Of a stretch of 64,000 bases of DNA, positions 19,021 to 63,794 are shown piece by piece. The notes under the pieces were generated by a model. It ran no database searches and was not told the origin of the DNA. It saw only the letters and a program-made list of their open reading frames with translations. Every line of letters starts with the position of its first letter. The stretch's first letter is position 1. Position numbers and translations under genes: made by a program. Source of the DNA: Acanthochromis polyacanthus. Taxonomy: Eukaryota; Chordata; Actinopteri; Pomacentridae. The stretch lies in the NCBI RefSeq assembly GCF_021347895.1, contig NC_067125.1, positions 23,415,621-23,479,620 of the forward strand. The letters run 5' to 3'.

Positions 19021-21622
19021 GTAAGTTCTGTAACTAATAACACTGTCATCTTGCTTCTTCTGTAGCTGTAGTTTGGTTCACAGTGTGGACGTGTGTCCTG
19101 CAGCTCAGAGACCTGCTGAGGTGGTATGCAGAGGACTTCAGAGACCCCATGGTGCTGGACCCTCCTCCCTGGTTCAAGTCATTCATTTATTGCGAGGCTC
19201 TGCTTCAAACTCCTTTCTTCCCCATAGCAGCTTACGCTTTTCTGAAAGGTCAGTGAACATAACACCTGTTTGATTCTGTAAACCTAGTGTCTACTGTCCG
19301 CGGGGGCTTGGTAAAGCTGTGCCAGCTTATGCTCGTCCACAGCTGTGGTTATCTGGATCAAACAGACATAAGGAAATGATCTCTTGTGCAATAATTCTCA
19401 CGTCTCTACATGTTTTACCTGCTTTGTGCTCTACATTATAACCAAACCAGTAACCTGACTGGCTGAATTAGCTTTAAAGGACCAGTTCAACTTTTCTTCT
19501 TTCATAAGGTGATTCTAGAAGGCAAAGTCCTTCTGGAGTCTCCACTCAGCAGCCATCTTGATAATGGCTTTGATCCCTATTTACATACATGACAGAGCTA
19601 TAATGGCTCAGCTGAACACATTTAAATGTGTAGAATCATTAGACAAATCTCATTAAAAAATAAAAATCTTTAAAAATTTGATGACTTTGCCGTAAAAATA
19701 TTTTCCCAAACGTTATATTTCTACTGTACCTGCACACAGTTTTAGTACTTTTAGATACTGTGCTTGTCAGTACAACAACATGACTAGCTGGATGTTTCCT
19801 GGTTTGGTTTGTTGGGATGTGTGTCACGCAACTGCCATTCTGAATTCTTTAATTGGGGAGTTTCTGCATTATAACGTCTTTGGTTATCATGTGTTTTAAA
19901 GATAATAGTCCATGGAATAGTTGTAATACAGATCATATAACTACTAATAAAATCCATCCTTAATTATGCAGTTATAAATGTCATGGCTGATTATACAAAA
20001 AACTGCAAACTTGTTTTTGATCACAATTGTTTGGGTACAAGAAACATTGAAGTCTCACAAAACATACACTGTCGTTCATAAGTTTGGGGTCATTCAGATA
20101 ATTCCATGTTTTCCATGAAAACTCCCACTTTTATCCATGTGCTAACATAACTGCACAAGGGTTTTCTAATCATCAACGAGCCTTTCAACACCATTAGCTA
20201 ACACAATGTAGCATTAGAACACAGGAGTGATGGTTGCTGGAAATGTTCCTCTGTATCCCTATGGAGATATTCCATTAAAAATCAGCTGTTTCCAGCTACA
20301 ATCATCATTTATCACATTAACAATGTGTACACTGGATTTATCATTCATTTAATGTTGTCTTTACTGAAAAAAATGCTTTTCATTCAAAATTAGAGACATT
20401 TGTAAGTGACCCCACACTTTTGAACTACAGTTCTTTTTCTGTTACCAAAGATAAAGTTCTGTGTATTTGCACCATGTGACTGTGGGTTCAGATAAAAGCA
20501 GCTGTAATTGAATAGAAACAGTTTCAAGAAACAGCACACACTCCTGCAGATGGCAGACAATCACTTTTTGGCCCGACATCCAAAAATGTCCTGGAAACCA
20601 AACACACACACACATCCTAGTTAATTAATATAATGTGGAACTGGTTATTAGTGGTTAGCATTAGATTAATTTCTCAGCCTGTGTGGTTATGTGACTCTGA
20701 AAGACGTGATTTCAAATCTGTGAGAGCATCTACTTGAACTTTGGGTTTGTGAGGTTGAACATGATTTGCTATTCGTATGGGATCTTAAACATGTACATAC
20801 TTTAACATATTCATTCAAAAAGGCAGTATTACTGCCCAAGCGCTGGACAAAGTCAGTAGAAAACCATCAACCTACACAGTACTCCACCAAGGCTGCTCAG
20901 TCGTTGTTTGATTTCCAACGGATGTAATCTGTAAACAACTTGTGGTCTTCAGCGATCAATTTGTAGCAAGATCACAATCATGTGTTCACTTGTCGTCATG
21001 GTTACAGTGACGCCGTGCCACTATCTCAATGATACAGAAATCTTTAACAAATCCATGGATCCAGTCTATAAGCTGCATCACTGCCAGAATCGAATCACTT
21101 GGTCCTTGTGTCATTTCTGACCTTCACTGAGAATTCCATCCAAATCCGTTAGCCTGTTCATTAGTTATGTTGCTAACAGACAGACCGATGAACAAACCAA
21201 CGCTGATCATCACATAATTCTGCTGCATTCCTTCGTGGAGTAATAAATCAGACACATGGTTCACTGTGTTTCCTGTTTTGGGTTTTCACTGTCTGCCAAA
21301 AGCATTCTGCAGCCTGATGCACCCTCTGCTGATCTCTCATCTTCTAGGTGGCTGTAAATGGATCCGGACTCCTGCCATTATATATTCCACACATGTGGCC
21401 ACCACACTGATCCCGATCTTAGCCCACATCCTCTTCTACCAGTTCCCTGAGAAACCCCACCCTGGTCCCCAAACCCAGCAGCAGCGCTGGATGCTGGTGT
21501 CCATATATGCTCCGTACCTCGTGGTGCCTGTTCTGCTGCTCCTCACCATGCTGCTGTCCTCAACCTACAGCTCACCCTCCAAGCCTGGAAGCAAGTCAGC
21601 CAAAGCCAAGAAGAAGAAGTGA
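18907..21622 (+). CDS. tmem97: Transmembrane protein 97 (sigma-2 receptor), complete
   Basis: Exons 18907-19020, 19104-19248 and 21348-21622 give 177 residues (the human protein has 176). TMEM97 is an ER-resident four-helix EXPERA protein, the sigma-2 receptor, linked to cholesterol handling and NPC1. Matches include [56 protein letters not shown] and YAPYLVVP. The acidic ligand-site residues equivalent to human Asp29, Asp56 and Glu73 are Asp25, Asp52 and Glu69. The C-terminus ends AKAKKKK, a lysine-rich ER-retention type tail as in mammals. The ATG at 18907 is the only upstream ATG in frame. Exon phases agree and no defect is seen. Confidence 0.97.
19104..19248 (+). CDS. tmem97: tmem97 exon 2
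   Basis: Acceptor tgtcctgcag and donor gtcagt; the first intron is only 83 bp. It encodes [15 protein letters not shown] through [11 protein letters not shown], including loop 1 and the second helix. Exit is phase 1. Confidence 0.96.
19640..20060 (+). other. tmem97 intron 2, unassigned part
   Basis: AT-rich sequence before the MITE at 20067. Nothing recognised. Confidence 0.35.
20067..20432. mobile_element. Tc1/mariner-type MITE
   Basis: It starts CACTGTCGTTCATAAGTTTG and ends with the inverted counterpart (tgaccccacac, tttgaactacagt), and is preceded by a TA. The interior carries the familiar fish block ccatcactcctgtgttc read in reverse. It has no transposase and lies in tmem97 intron 2. 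Confidence 0.75.
20880..21243 (-). repeat. Dispersed repeat family A, copy 2 (inverted ends)
   Basis: This opposite-strand copy of the 2341 repeat lies in tmem97 intron 2, ending about 100 bp before exon 3. Both ends are visible: actccaccaagg at 20881 and its near-complement ccttcgtggagt at 21232-21243. The family therefore has short terminal inverted repeats, apparently next to TA. Confidence 0.75.
21348..21622 (+). CDS. tmem97: tmem97 exon 3 and stop
   Basis: Acceptor tcttctag; stop TGA at 21620-21622. It encodes [20 protein letters not shown] and the last two helices, ending in AKAKKKK. Confidence 0.96.
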
Positions 21623-21866
21623 AGCATTGCCAGACTACTGATGTCTGAATAAGTCTGATTTTCTACATTTCTGAATGAAGCAGTTGTATGTGACAATTAC
21701 TTTTATGCGAGATGCTGTACAACTTTATAACTCACTATCAGGGAAAAACTGCCATTGTTCAACCAGAATGAGCACTTTTAATGTTTTCATTTAAATTAAA
21801 TCCCTGTTTGGTAAATGTGTTTTGTCACTACTGTGGGTTAATGTGCTGACAGACAGAGGAATGAAA
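21623..21866 (+). other. tmem97: Probable tmem97 3' UTR
   Basis: AT-rich sequence after the stop. ATTAAA at 21795-21800 is a possible weak polyadenylation signal; an AATAAA occurs later near 22125. Confidence 0.45.
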
Positions 21867-21958
21867 ATCCATCCATCCATCCATCCATCCATCCATCCAT
21901 CCATCCATCCATCCATCCATCCATCCATCCATCCATCCATCCATCCATCCATCCATCC
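21867..21958 (+). repeat. (ATCC)23 microsatellite
   Basis: About 23 uninterrupted ATCC units. The sequence after it (attatccagtagagtgg, tttacactcacacacacc) resembles a decayed minus-strand copy of the SINE at 25039. The array therefore probably grew from the ggat-rich tail of that SINE. Confidence 0.85.
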
Positions 21959-22029
21959 CCATTATCCAGTAGAGTGGCCAACACAGAGACAATTATTTAC
22001 ACTCACACACACCCACAATTAGGATGTAA

Positions 22030-25028
22030 ATGTAGGTATAAATATTCCCATATGAATATATACACCCCCATATACTGATATATTACCCGACTGTCTTTGA
22101 CTTTTCTCATGCAGATAATTTATGTAATAAAATGTGGTAAACCTGAAATGAGGAGACAGAGAGGGTGGTAATGACACAAAACAAAAGTCCTGAGCCAGAT
22201 TTCAAAGGGGGTGTTACAATTATGCAGTCAGCTTCTTCCACACCACCAGGTTCTCTCAGCTGTCATGAAGTAAACAGCATGGAGGAGAACAGAGAAAGCT
22301 GGTCACTCCTCCCTCGGATCTGTTCAGAAGTAGCTGCTGCTTTCAGGGATGGATCTCCACAAATTATCCAGGGATTCTCATCTTCCCCTCTTTTATTTTT
22401 TAAGCGCATTGCTGTTCTTTAAAATGTGCTGTGTTAATAACTTGGGACATCTAGGTCAAGTATTTATTCATCCCGATCCGATCTGAGTCATTAAGTATTT
22501 ATTTAATCTGCCGATCTGATACAGTTTCATTAAAAAATGTACATTTCCGGTGTTGTAGGTTATGTGTAGTACCTGGTTGTTCCATCAGGTGGCGCCTCTA
22601 ACTGTTTAATATCTTAGCAGTCTGTTGAGGCATCACTCAGACTTACAGGAAGTTCCATGTTGGAGGATTGTAGGGATTAATGTAACAACCAGCCACCATG
22701 ACATAGACTTTGATCAGGTGTAATTACCTCCAGCCAGAGCTCAGACTTTGAAGAAGGTAGTAGTGATCAGTGTAATGTTCATATAGTGCAGTAGCACATC
22801 TTAGGTTTACGCTGAGTCCAGTCAGTTAAAGAAATGCCTTAACTGACCCCATCAAATTCTTTGGTTTTAAACAGAAAAGCTGAGTCCTCAACACAAAAAG
22901 TGGCAGTGTGATGTTATTCTCTGCTGGGCATGAAATGACTCCACTGTGTGAATCTCTACGTAGCAGAGCTGTTTACTGTTATAATAATGATTTATTTATG
23001 TTCAAATTCTTCCACATTGTACCTTTAAAGTGTCAGCCAATTTAGTATCTCCTTATCCCAAGGAACATTAAGCAACACACCGACTGTTGAACGTGCACTT
23101 TAAAGGCACAAATGTGTGTCTCTCCTTTACAACAGGACATAGTTTATTTCATTTTGTGAACCAGAATAGAGAGAAATACGGACCTGTCTTATACGTCTGT
23201 CCACTGAGCTAAATTTACTACAGTGACTCTGGTATAAAGTATGGTAATTAAGTATGTCAGGCCTTGTCCTCCATTGGAAGCAGATGTCTTGGATAGCTCT
23301 TATCAATTTGTTGCGTGCTGCTGAAAGTCTCAAAGGGTCAGGGTCAAGGCTGCTACATAATCCAGGTAGCACTGGATCAGACACGAGGCTGAAAACTAAC
23401 TGTCAGGTTTGGTTGCCTTCCTGGTTAGATATATGGTTCTGCTACATTTAAATCCATGTCAGCACCTCCTGGGGTGTTGGTAAGAATACTACCAAAATAA
23501 TTAACATCTTACAATTATGAACACTACATCAGTTTATGTCCAGGATGGGGTGCTTCCTCAGTATGTATGCATGTAAGGATGGAGGGAATCAAATTTCTCA
23601 AACACTTCTGCTGCTAAAACTCAGTGTGTTTCAGTCATTTTGACTGACAACTGCTATGTCATGTGACCCATCCTCTGTTCTGGACACATACATGTGGAAC
23701 TAATGTGAACTTATCAGACTGCTTGATGTTTCTGCATTTTTTAATTTTTTTTTTGTAAATCACCTTCGGTATGATGTGGTCCAAAACACTGCATTGCTAT
23801 GAGGGCTTAGACTAAATACTGTCTTTAGCAGTGTCACTGTTGTAGTTTGTGTTTGCTGAATAGGATAGGCCTATCACAAGTCTCTAAAGTCTACTGTAAC
23901 AGTACATTCTGCAAAAGGACTCGCTCTTCCCACTTGAACTTAAGAGTGTCAGCAGCTCACGGTCCACCACCACTAAAAAGCTCCACTCGCTCCAGTTCTT
24001 TTGTTCCCTCTCTTTATCCATGACTAAACAGCTAAGCACAGCAATCATCCATCATAAGTCTTCTAATGGGGCAAACAATCTCTGCCAGGAATGAGTCATT
24101 TTGTAGCGAAGAGGATGGACAACAAATGTCTTAATGTTCTGACTTTAATCTGTCCCTGGGTGTGAACTAAACAAAGGAACTTGCTCCGACATGTTCTGAG
24201 TGTTAGCAGGGTGGACATTGGAGAAATCACCCCATTCAAGCTCATGAACAAGCACACACTGTACTGAACACCTATCAGGGCTTATTAACACATCAATTTA
24301 CACATCCTTAGTTAAGTGTGGAGTCTACAGTTGCTAAGAAGCGTGATGAAGGCTAAACTGCCGTCAGGGGCTTTCCCAAGCTGAACAAATGAAAATGTAG
24401 GAGGGGGATACACAGAAGACGGTAAATGTGTGCCACAGAACAGAAACAGCACTGTGTGGAACTGCACAGGAGTTAGATTGCATAATTAAAGAGAGGGGCT
24501 TTCAAGAAAAAATTACATTCAAAAAAATGTTCAAAATCAAAGCAGTAGATGTGGCTGTGTTCAGACTTTTACATAGTATATATAACGCCTTTAAAACGGC
24601 TTTACAAAGGGGAAATTTTTCAACTATTCAGCACCACAGTTAAATGAAATGCAACCATTTCAGTCCCCTTTAATCTTAGGCCAGAACTTTGAAACAATCA
24701 CAAGGGCTTTGTGTGAGGATCTGCACTTTGGTTCACAATGGAGCCATATATCAGGAATGGAGCAAGATCAAGGTCATGTGCAATCAGTTAAAATTTAGGA
24801 CACTCTATAAACGATTGGTAACCAGTGAGGAAAGGCCAAAGCAGGTCTGATATGATCTTTTTTCTTTTAGTAAGTTTAAGCTTGAGTGAATTTGTAGCCT
24901 CAGATGTGATTTTTTGTTTGGATTAGCTCCAAATATAGTTGTTGTTGTCCAGATGTGGAGATACAAAGGCATGGAGGAGCTCTTCGAGTATAAACTGCTC
25001 ATGGTTTCTATATATATTTACAGAACAC
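22030..25028 (+). other. Intergenic DNA between tmem97 and ulk2, nothing recognised
   Basis: No gene structure or clear element was seen. Short open frames on both strands (for example 85 codons at 23127-23384, minus) match nothing I know. Confidence 0.35.
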
Positions 25029-25386
25029 AACAAAGGGCCAGGGCTACATATTTGAATAGTGGTTAGTACTTTCACCTTGCAGTGAGAAGATCTTTGGTTC
25101 ATGTCCCAGCTTTCCTGGGATCTTTCTGCATGGAATTTGCATGTTCTCCCTGTACATGCATGGGTTTTCTCTGGGTACTCCGGCTTCCTCCCACAGTCCA
25201 AAAACATGCTGAGGTTAATTGATTTTTCTAAATTGTCCGTAGTTGTGAATGTGAGTGTGATTGTTTGTCTGCATATGTAGCCCTGTGACAGACTGGCGAC
25301 CTGTCCAGTTGGGATGGACTCCAGGCCCCACAGACCCTAATGAGGATTAAGCGGTGCAGAGATAATGGATGGATGGAACAAAGGGC
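25029..25386 (+). mobile_element. tRNA-derived SINE, full length with 10-bp TSD
   Basis: The body is 25039-25376, flanked by AACAAAGGGC at 25029-25038 and 25377-25386. It starts with tRNA-like tagtggttagtactttcacc, has a decayed B-box (ggttcatgtccc), then cctcccacagtccaaaaaca, and ends ggatggatgg. It belongs to the same family as the split copy at 10697. Confidence 0.9.
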
Positions 25387-25399
25387 TAAGGGTGAAGTT

Positions 25400-26600
25400 C
25401 TGAGGATCACCACAAGTCGCAGCAGCCCCTTGCTAGGAGTCAGCACCCAGGATCTGAAAAGGTTGTGGTTAATAAGTATGACTGAAACCACTAACTTTTC
25501 AAGGCAGTCCAACAAACTGTCATATTTACTGTATGAAAAGATGAGCTAAGATCAAGAAAAATTAGAACTGAACAATCTCAGTGCATTTCAGTACTGTAAA
25601 TCAGTCCATGTCCAAGCCATGATGATAATCTTAGTACTATTATCACAGTTTCAGTTGGTGTCTACCAATATTGAATATCTGTCACAATCTTTATAATAAC
25701 TCACAAAGAATAAGCCACTGCAACAACTGTAGGCCACCAACAGCCTTGTCCCACCTGACTACCATTTATCTGCATTTGATATTTGTGCATGATTGTATTT
25801 TCCACTGTTGTTTGTCCTCTACAGTACAGTACACCATGCAGTACACAGCTGTGTCATCTGATCATATGCAATTTCACAGTCTGATGTTTGTGACTCTTGT
25901 GATGAAACAAAAACTGCATTCAAAGTATTGAAATCAGCAAGCAACCCTTTAACTTTCTTTAGACAGCTTGAGGACACTGAAAGACTAAAACCTGTGATCC
26001 AACATAGAAGTACAAAACACATCCAGATGGGCTTTTCTTGGGATTTTACTGGACTGCTGGAAAGTCTAATAACCTGAGTTACATGCCAGTAAAAGCTTTA
26101 CAGCTCCATTTCAGCTCTACAAATGCTAAACTCACTCTCATGTATACACTAGTGTCTTGTTTCCCCATGAGGTCAAAAAGAAATATTCTAATATAGTAAA
26201 CTTACAACATTATGCCAACAGCTGATATATAGTGTGATGTTAGACTGGTGCATAGTCCGTTGTTTTAAATAATTACAAGAACATTAGTTTGTGAGGGAAG
26301 GTAATAAGTAGAAGAGTGAATCTAATAAAGAAGCTGTTGCATAAGCTTGTAAACATGACCCCCTGTTAGGTGATTACAGAGCCAGTGGGCCTGTTAATAG
26401 AACCTCTGGAACAACCCAAACAGTAGCACATCTAGAGGTTCAAATCTGAAGTGTAACAGAGAGTAGCAGGTCATGAATCTATACTGCTGACCCCCAGTTC
26501 TGAGAGTACCATCACCAACCTCAGCAAAAACAGAGATTCATGTGACCAGGTTATTTTGGTCTGTGCTCTCTGAAGTCTGTTGACCTATATCTGTATGATA
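25400..26600 (+). other. Intergenic DNA, nothing recognised
   Basis: No recognised gene or repeat between the SINE and the LINE tail. Confidence 0.35.
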
Positions 26601-26609
26601 TTACGCACT

Positions 26610-26997
26610 GAACTGTGATCAGGCAGAGGAGTGTGTTCAGATCCAGGCTGCTGTCTACAACCTGCACCACCAACAGAGATTCAGAAACTCTTTTGTCCCC
26701 CTGGCCATCAGACTGAGACTGAGTGGTCAATGTCCATGCACCTGAGGTGGTTCGATATAACGTTTATGTTTTTCCTACTGCCTGTCAAAGCCACTTTTTA
26801 TCGCCACTTTAATCACTACATTCACTTCAATTTTATACTTCTGTGCTTTGAAATATGTAAAGACTGTATATTGACGGTTAATTTCAGTTTTATATACTAA
26901 CCTCGACTGTTAATGTTACTAACCTGCTTTTTTTGTTATTTTATGTTGTTGTATGTAAAGCTGCTGAACACTTAAATTTCCCTCGGGATTAATAAAG
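26610..26997 (+). mobile_element. LINE 3' end (Rex1/L2-like) with AATAAAGTATC tail
   Basis: The block from ccaacagagattcagaaact through tttgtccccctggccatcag matches the usual end of the LINE frame (RFRNSFVPLAIR-like). The 3' UTR ends tttccctcgggattaataaa followed by gtatc, the standard teleost LINE terminus that carries a TATC repeat tail. Confidence 0.7.
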
Positions 26998-27194
<197 letters not shown>

Positions 27195-27199
27195 AGCTA

Positions 27200-28770
27200 T
27201 GGTGTATTGTTATGATGCTGAATGTACATCCTACAGCAGGTAACAGTCCATTGGTGTATTTTAAAAAGGCAATGGCCAACTCTGCTTGCTTTTTTACTCG
27301 TTTAAAGGGCTCTCGCATACAGGGATGAAAAAGCTCAACAAATTCAGTTTTTTTCCTATCTGTTCGTCTGGCCTTGTCTTGGGCAGCACATGTTATTTTG
27401 AGTGCTACCAGAAGGCAAGAAACTGGTGCAGCTATGAGTGGCAAAGTATGATCCAAGCTCCAGTCCATGCTTATAGTATGACTTAAGAAAAGATCTTTGT
27501 TTGTGCAACAATGGAAATTTTGGCTCATTATCTGATCTCGTGATCATTGAGAACCTGCATTATTCTCTATCTTATAGAGGTTTTATGCAAACATCCCACA
27601 CATGCATTAAAATATGACATAAAGGGACATTATATTGTTGTTTCAGTGAAATCCCTGTTATCATTCAATAAAGTGGTGCTATTTAAATCTTTTTATCTCA
27701 TCAATCAGATCAGTAAGCCACTTATTTACTAGATTTATTATCAAAGTATATTTGGTTGTGTCCATTATCTCTGGTGTCCCTGGGCAACACGGATTTGCAA
27801 GACACCAAAACACGGTCATAGTTGTGACACATTTGTTAAACATGAAGAAGAACAATAACAGAACATTGCAAGCATAGAACTCTGTGCTCTGTTCTACTCT
27901 CTACAAACAAAACCAGCCACAGAAAAGGTTCCCTTCCTGAAACCCAGCTAAAAGCTCCTCACAGTCATTCATCCAGAAGAGCTCATCAGCAATTTTATAC
28001 ATTTTGCTATATAACGTTGCCCTGAAATTATCATAATCTGAACATCACAACATGAGATGGACTACACGACTAGTCTCATCTAAATCACACAGTTAAACGG
28101 GAATTTACATTTATTCACACTCATACTGCATACAGCAGAAGTGAATATTCCCTTGTGCAATATCCCTTAAATGTTAAACAATTAAAACCTGCACCATCTC
28201 TCAATAACTGCATACGACTGAAGTTGAAAAGTAGAATATTTCCTCTTATAAACAATTACAAATTAGAAATACTATAGAAAGACTATATTGAAAAATGAGG
28301 CAGAAAAGTAGAAGTTTAGTACAACTAAACTGAGCACCCCTGTGATTTCCAATTAGTCTATTTGCATAAGCTTGGTTTCGAAATGAGCTGTGAACAGCAG
28401 AACTTTCTCAGTTTTGAGCCTATTTCCTGTATCTATCTGTGTGTGTGCATCACGGCTCCACATGGATTAGAATTGGCAGAGAAATTAAAAATTCTGATTG
28501 TGAGACTTAACAAAGGATAGAGGAAGTCTGTAACAAACTAAAAATCAGTTGAAACACAGCTGCAGCAGTAACCAGGAGGGATAGAATGAGCCGTAGCGTC
28601 ACTAGTCAGATGTGCAGTGGCTGTCCTGCTAAAACAACGCCATGTACAATGCACTACTTGTACAATGAAGCTCTGAAAACCAGATGTGCAGGTGCCTCAG
28701 ACTTGACAAAGGGGAAATCAGTGGAAATCAGCATTTCTGATGTGATGTGAAGAACAGCTCATGATGTCAA
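27200..28770 (+). other. Intergenic DNA, nothing recognised
   Basis: AT-rich. A 111-codon minus-strand frame (27193-27528) has no recognisable domain and I do not call it. Confidence 0.35.
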
Positions 28771-28779
28771 CCTCATTAG

Positions 28780-29060
28780 ATGTCATTCGAGAAAACACTC
28801 GAGCTTGCTGTTCATCATGAAGCTACAAGATTAAACTTTGTTTAAAGACAAGAAAAGAAGACAGAACACTGAGAGCATGTTCTCTGGTCAGATGGGACCA
28901 AGATAAATTTGTTCAGCTCAGATGTGAGCATGTGTGGTATGAATCAGGTCAGGACTCCTACACTAAATACACAGTCCTCACAGTGAAGCATGGAGGGGTG
29001 GGACAGTGTACTGTGTTAGAAATCATGTTGAAGAGTATGTATACTAAGATTAGGAGTCAC
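28780..29060 (+). pseudogene. Tc1-like transposase relic
   Basis: The + strand reads a damaged Tc1 block (gtctggtcagatgggaccaa). It translates to WSDGTKINLFSSDVS, corresponding to WSDETKxxLFG around the second catalytic Asp. A stop lies before the usual GGGSVMVWG. Only a fragment survives. Confidence 0.65.
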
Positions 29061-29184
29061 CATCATGTACAGTTTGGTCAATACTGTATACACACTAGAT
29101 CTGTGGTCCAACAGTTTCATGTCAAATACCTGCAACATCCACATTGGAAGCGTGAGATCTTTTTCGCATGTCATGTCTCTCATC

Positions 29185-29385
29185 TTGAGTCTATCCCAGC
29201 TGGCTTAGGGTGGAGGCAGCACACACCCTGGACAGGTCACCAGCCTCACTCACATTCACACCTACGAACAACTTAGAGTCACCAATTAACCTCAGCATGT
29301 TTCTGGACTGTGGGAGGAAGCTGGAGAACCTGGAGGAAACCCACACATGTGCAGGAAGAACATGCAAACTCCAAACAGAAAGTCA
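29185..29385 (-). mobile_element. tRNA-derived SINE fragment
   Basis: A minus-strand partial copy of the 25039 family. It includes cacattcacacctacgaaca, agtcaccaattaacctcagc and gactgtgggaggaagc, and lacks the tRNA-like head. Confidence 0.8.
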
Positions 29386-29459
29386 GATCAGTCAGATTGT
29401 CAGTCTGACCTCTGACCAACATTTTCACACAGAGGGGTTTCAGTAGGGTTCATGTCAAC

Positions 29460-30300
29460 CTTTAGAAGCAACCTACAATTCTTTTGTAATTAGTCAAGCA
29501 TCTCAAATTTTGACTTAAAAAAAAAAGACAGGACAGCTTTAGCTATATTTATATTAGCCAAGTTCTGTTTCCAGCCACTAGAGGGTTTCATATCTAAACA
29601 GATGGCAAACACATGATGCAACAAGCTCCTACTGTGTTTCTCAGCAGCTGCCATTCAAGAGATTTTTACATGCTGTAAACTGTATTGCGTATCTTTAAGA
29701 AAAGAGATTTTCAGTCTAGGGTATGGTGTCATAATACAGACACATTCTGCGTGTTCTTCAGCTGTTCACATTTTTGTGAAATTGCTTGTTTCATATGTAA
29801 TACCTAATCATGTTAAATATTAAAAAAATATTTAAATATTACTAAAATCTGTGATCTTGACATGCTGATGGTACTATCCTTCGCTTTTATTCCAGCTTAT
29901 TTAGAACATACAATATAGTAGTAAATATCTATAATATACTTTATTCAACTTAGATGTTAATTTTATGTAATATGTAGCCAAGGTGACTGCATGTTACATA
30001 AATATGTAGGCTGTCTCTTCTTTTAAGAATTGATTTTCAGATTTTTGCTTTTTGTTCTTAAATTAAATATAAACTAGGTACTGACTGTTTATCTGACATG
30101 TTGACTTATTATGCCTCTTCTGGATCCTTAAGATCTTCTAATTCTGTCAAATGTTCCACACAAAGAGACGTTACGGGATGCTACATTCTATGGACTCTAT
30201 TATTGTAATGTCCGATGTTAAATCTCAATTGTTTATATTAATTTCATTTTAGTCCTTTTTTAATGTAAAGCACAATGAATTCCATTTGCTGTGCCATGCT
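29460..30300 (+). other. AT-rich intergenic DNA upstream of ulk2, nothing recognised
   Basis: No gene or clear repeat seen. Confidence 0.35.
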
Positions 30301-30308
30301 GATAAATT

Positions 30309-30374
30309 ATTATCATTATTATTGTTGTTGTTGTTGTTGTTGTCGTTGTTGTTGTTGTTATTATTATTATTATT
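30309..30374 (+). repeat. (TTA)n/(TTG)n compound trinucleotide repeat
   Basis: An ATT stretch passes into GTT units with one GTC interruption and back to ATT. Confidence 0.85.
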
Positions 30375-30544
30375 TCGTCATTGGACAGTATTTTGTGATG
30401 GACACAGTCAAAATAAAAACAGTTTTGGGAGGCTGTGAATTTTAAACATTTGCTTTGTCCAAATTCTTCAAATGCACTTGACATTCACAAAAATTTGTAT
30501 CATTTTTTTTATGTTTAAATACAAAACCATTTTTGTATCAACTG

Positions 30545-31715
30545 TCAACGCTTCAGCAGACGGACTAACCCTTGCAGCGGAGGGACATGTCTTCGCCGGC
30601 CTCCGCGGAAGGATATGCTATAAAAGCAGACCATGGCTCTGGCTGTCAGTATTGTTCAAGTGACGGTGCAGAGGAAGGGCAGTCAGTATGCTGTGATGTC
30701 ACAGCGCTGTACACATTAAAAAACTGCTCGTTTTATTTTTGCAGCTTCACGTACAGTCGCCGAACTTGGAAGCAGATGTAATTAAAGACGACACTTCCTC
30801 CCAGCGCTAACGTTAGCTGTCCTGTCAGACTTGTCGACGAAGGAAACAACGAAGTGTTCTTTTATGTGGCACGGATGAAATTACTGCTCACTGAGGAAAC
30901 GTCTGCGTTTGTCAAGAAGATACACATTTGTCTTGTGGACTGGGCCGTCTTGTCGAAGAAAACCGAGAACAAGGACTAACGTTTTCGGATGCACATCAGT
31001 TCTGTGTTGACATTTGCGTTGCATCCTTAAGATGTTTTAAGCTAACATTGACAGGACTAGCTCGCTGATGTTGGCTAGCGTCATAGGTGTCGACCACTTG
31101 TATATTACAGATAGAAGCAGGTTGAAGTATTCACTATCGAAAGAGATCATCTTATTTACACATTTTCGTTAGCATGTCTGCAGAGAGCTGCTATGGGCTG
31201 CCGCTATGACGCTAGGTGTAGCCACAGGGTTATGTCACTGTCAGGCTAACAGATAGCTTTCCGTCTGCAGCTGCCTCAATCTTTGCATGGTCATGTCCAG
31301 CAGGCTTGGCATCATGTAGACCGTCCCTCTGTCCAGGCTAGGTGAGCGGGGAAACAGTATGTTAGTGAGCCTCCTTGGAGCGTAATGCAAAGCTGGATTG
31401 CAGCTATCCAACTGGGTCAAAGACTGACAGCTGGCACTGATACAGTTTAGCTCAGGATTGTTGCTCGCCATTCTCAAAGCCGTCCGCTCTGTGATATTAC
31501 AAACATCCCGACCCACTTGGAGGACATGTGAATGCATCATGTCCTGCCTGCATCTCTTATTTATGCAATAAGGCACCAGAGCAGCCTGTAATGAAATAAT
31601 CCCGCAGTGAGAGAGGCAGCATCATCAGGACTGAGTGGATATTTTGCTCCTTTTATTCCCTGAAGAGGACAGCAACATTCAAGGCTATCTAAGTGTCCAG
31701 CACCTGCCCATCACA
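30545..31715 (+). promoter_or_regulatory. ulk2: Putative ulk2 promoter and 5' UTR
   Basis: Base composition changes from AT-rich to CpG-containing around 30545-30610 (cttcgccggcctccgcgg). TATAAAAG is at 30619-30626 and a CRE-like TGATGTCA at 30694-30701. From there to the ATG at 31716 no splice junction is forced, so the leader may be over 1 kb, or part of it may be intronic. The transcription start is not fixed. Confidence 0.5.

Positions 31716-63794
<32,079 letters not shown>

Noticed and set aside
23127..23384. 85-codon minus-strand frame
   Set aside because: No family recognised. An isolated frame in intergenic DNA; it could be a chance frame or an old retrocopy.
30260..30484. Poly-Thr/Ile minus-strand frame
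   Set aside because: Translation of the trinucleotide repeat.
31241..31576. 111-codon minus-strand frame in the ulk2 leader
   Set aside because: Antisense to the 5' UTR, with no recognised domain.
31635..31715. Longer ulk2 N-terminus
   Set aside because: The frame is open, but its first codon is GTG and not ATG; the family starts at 31716.
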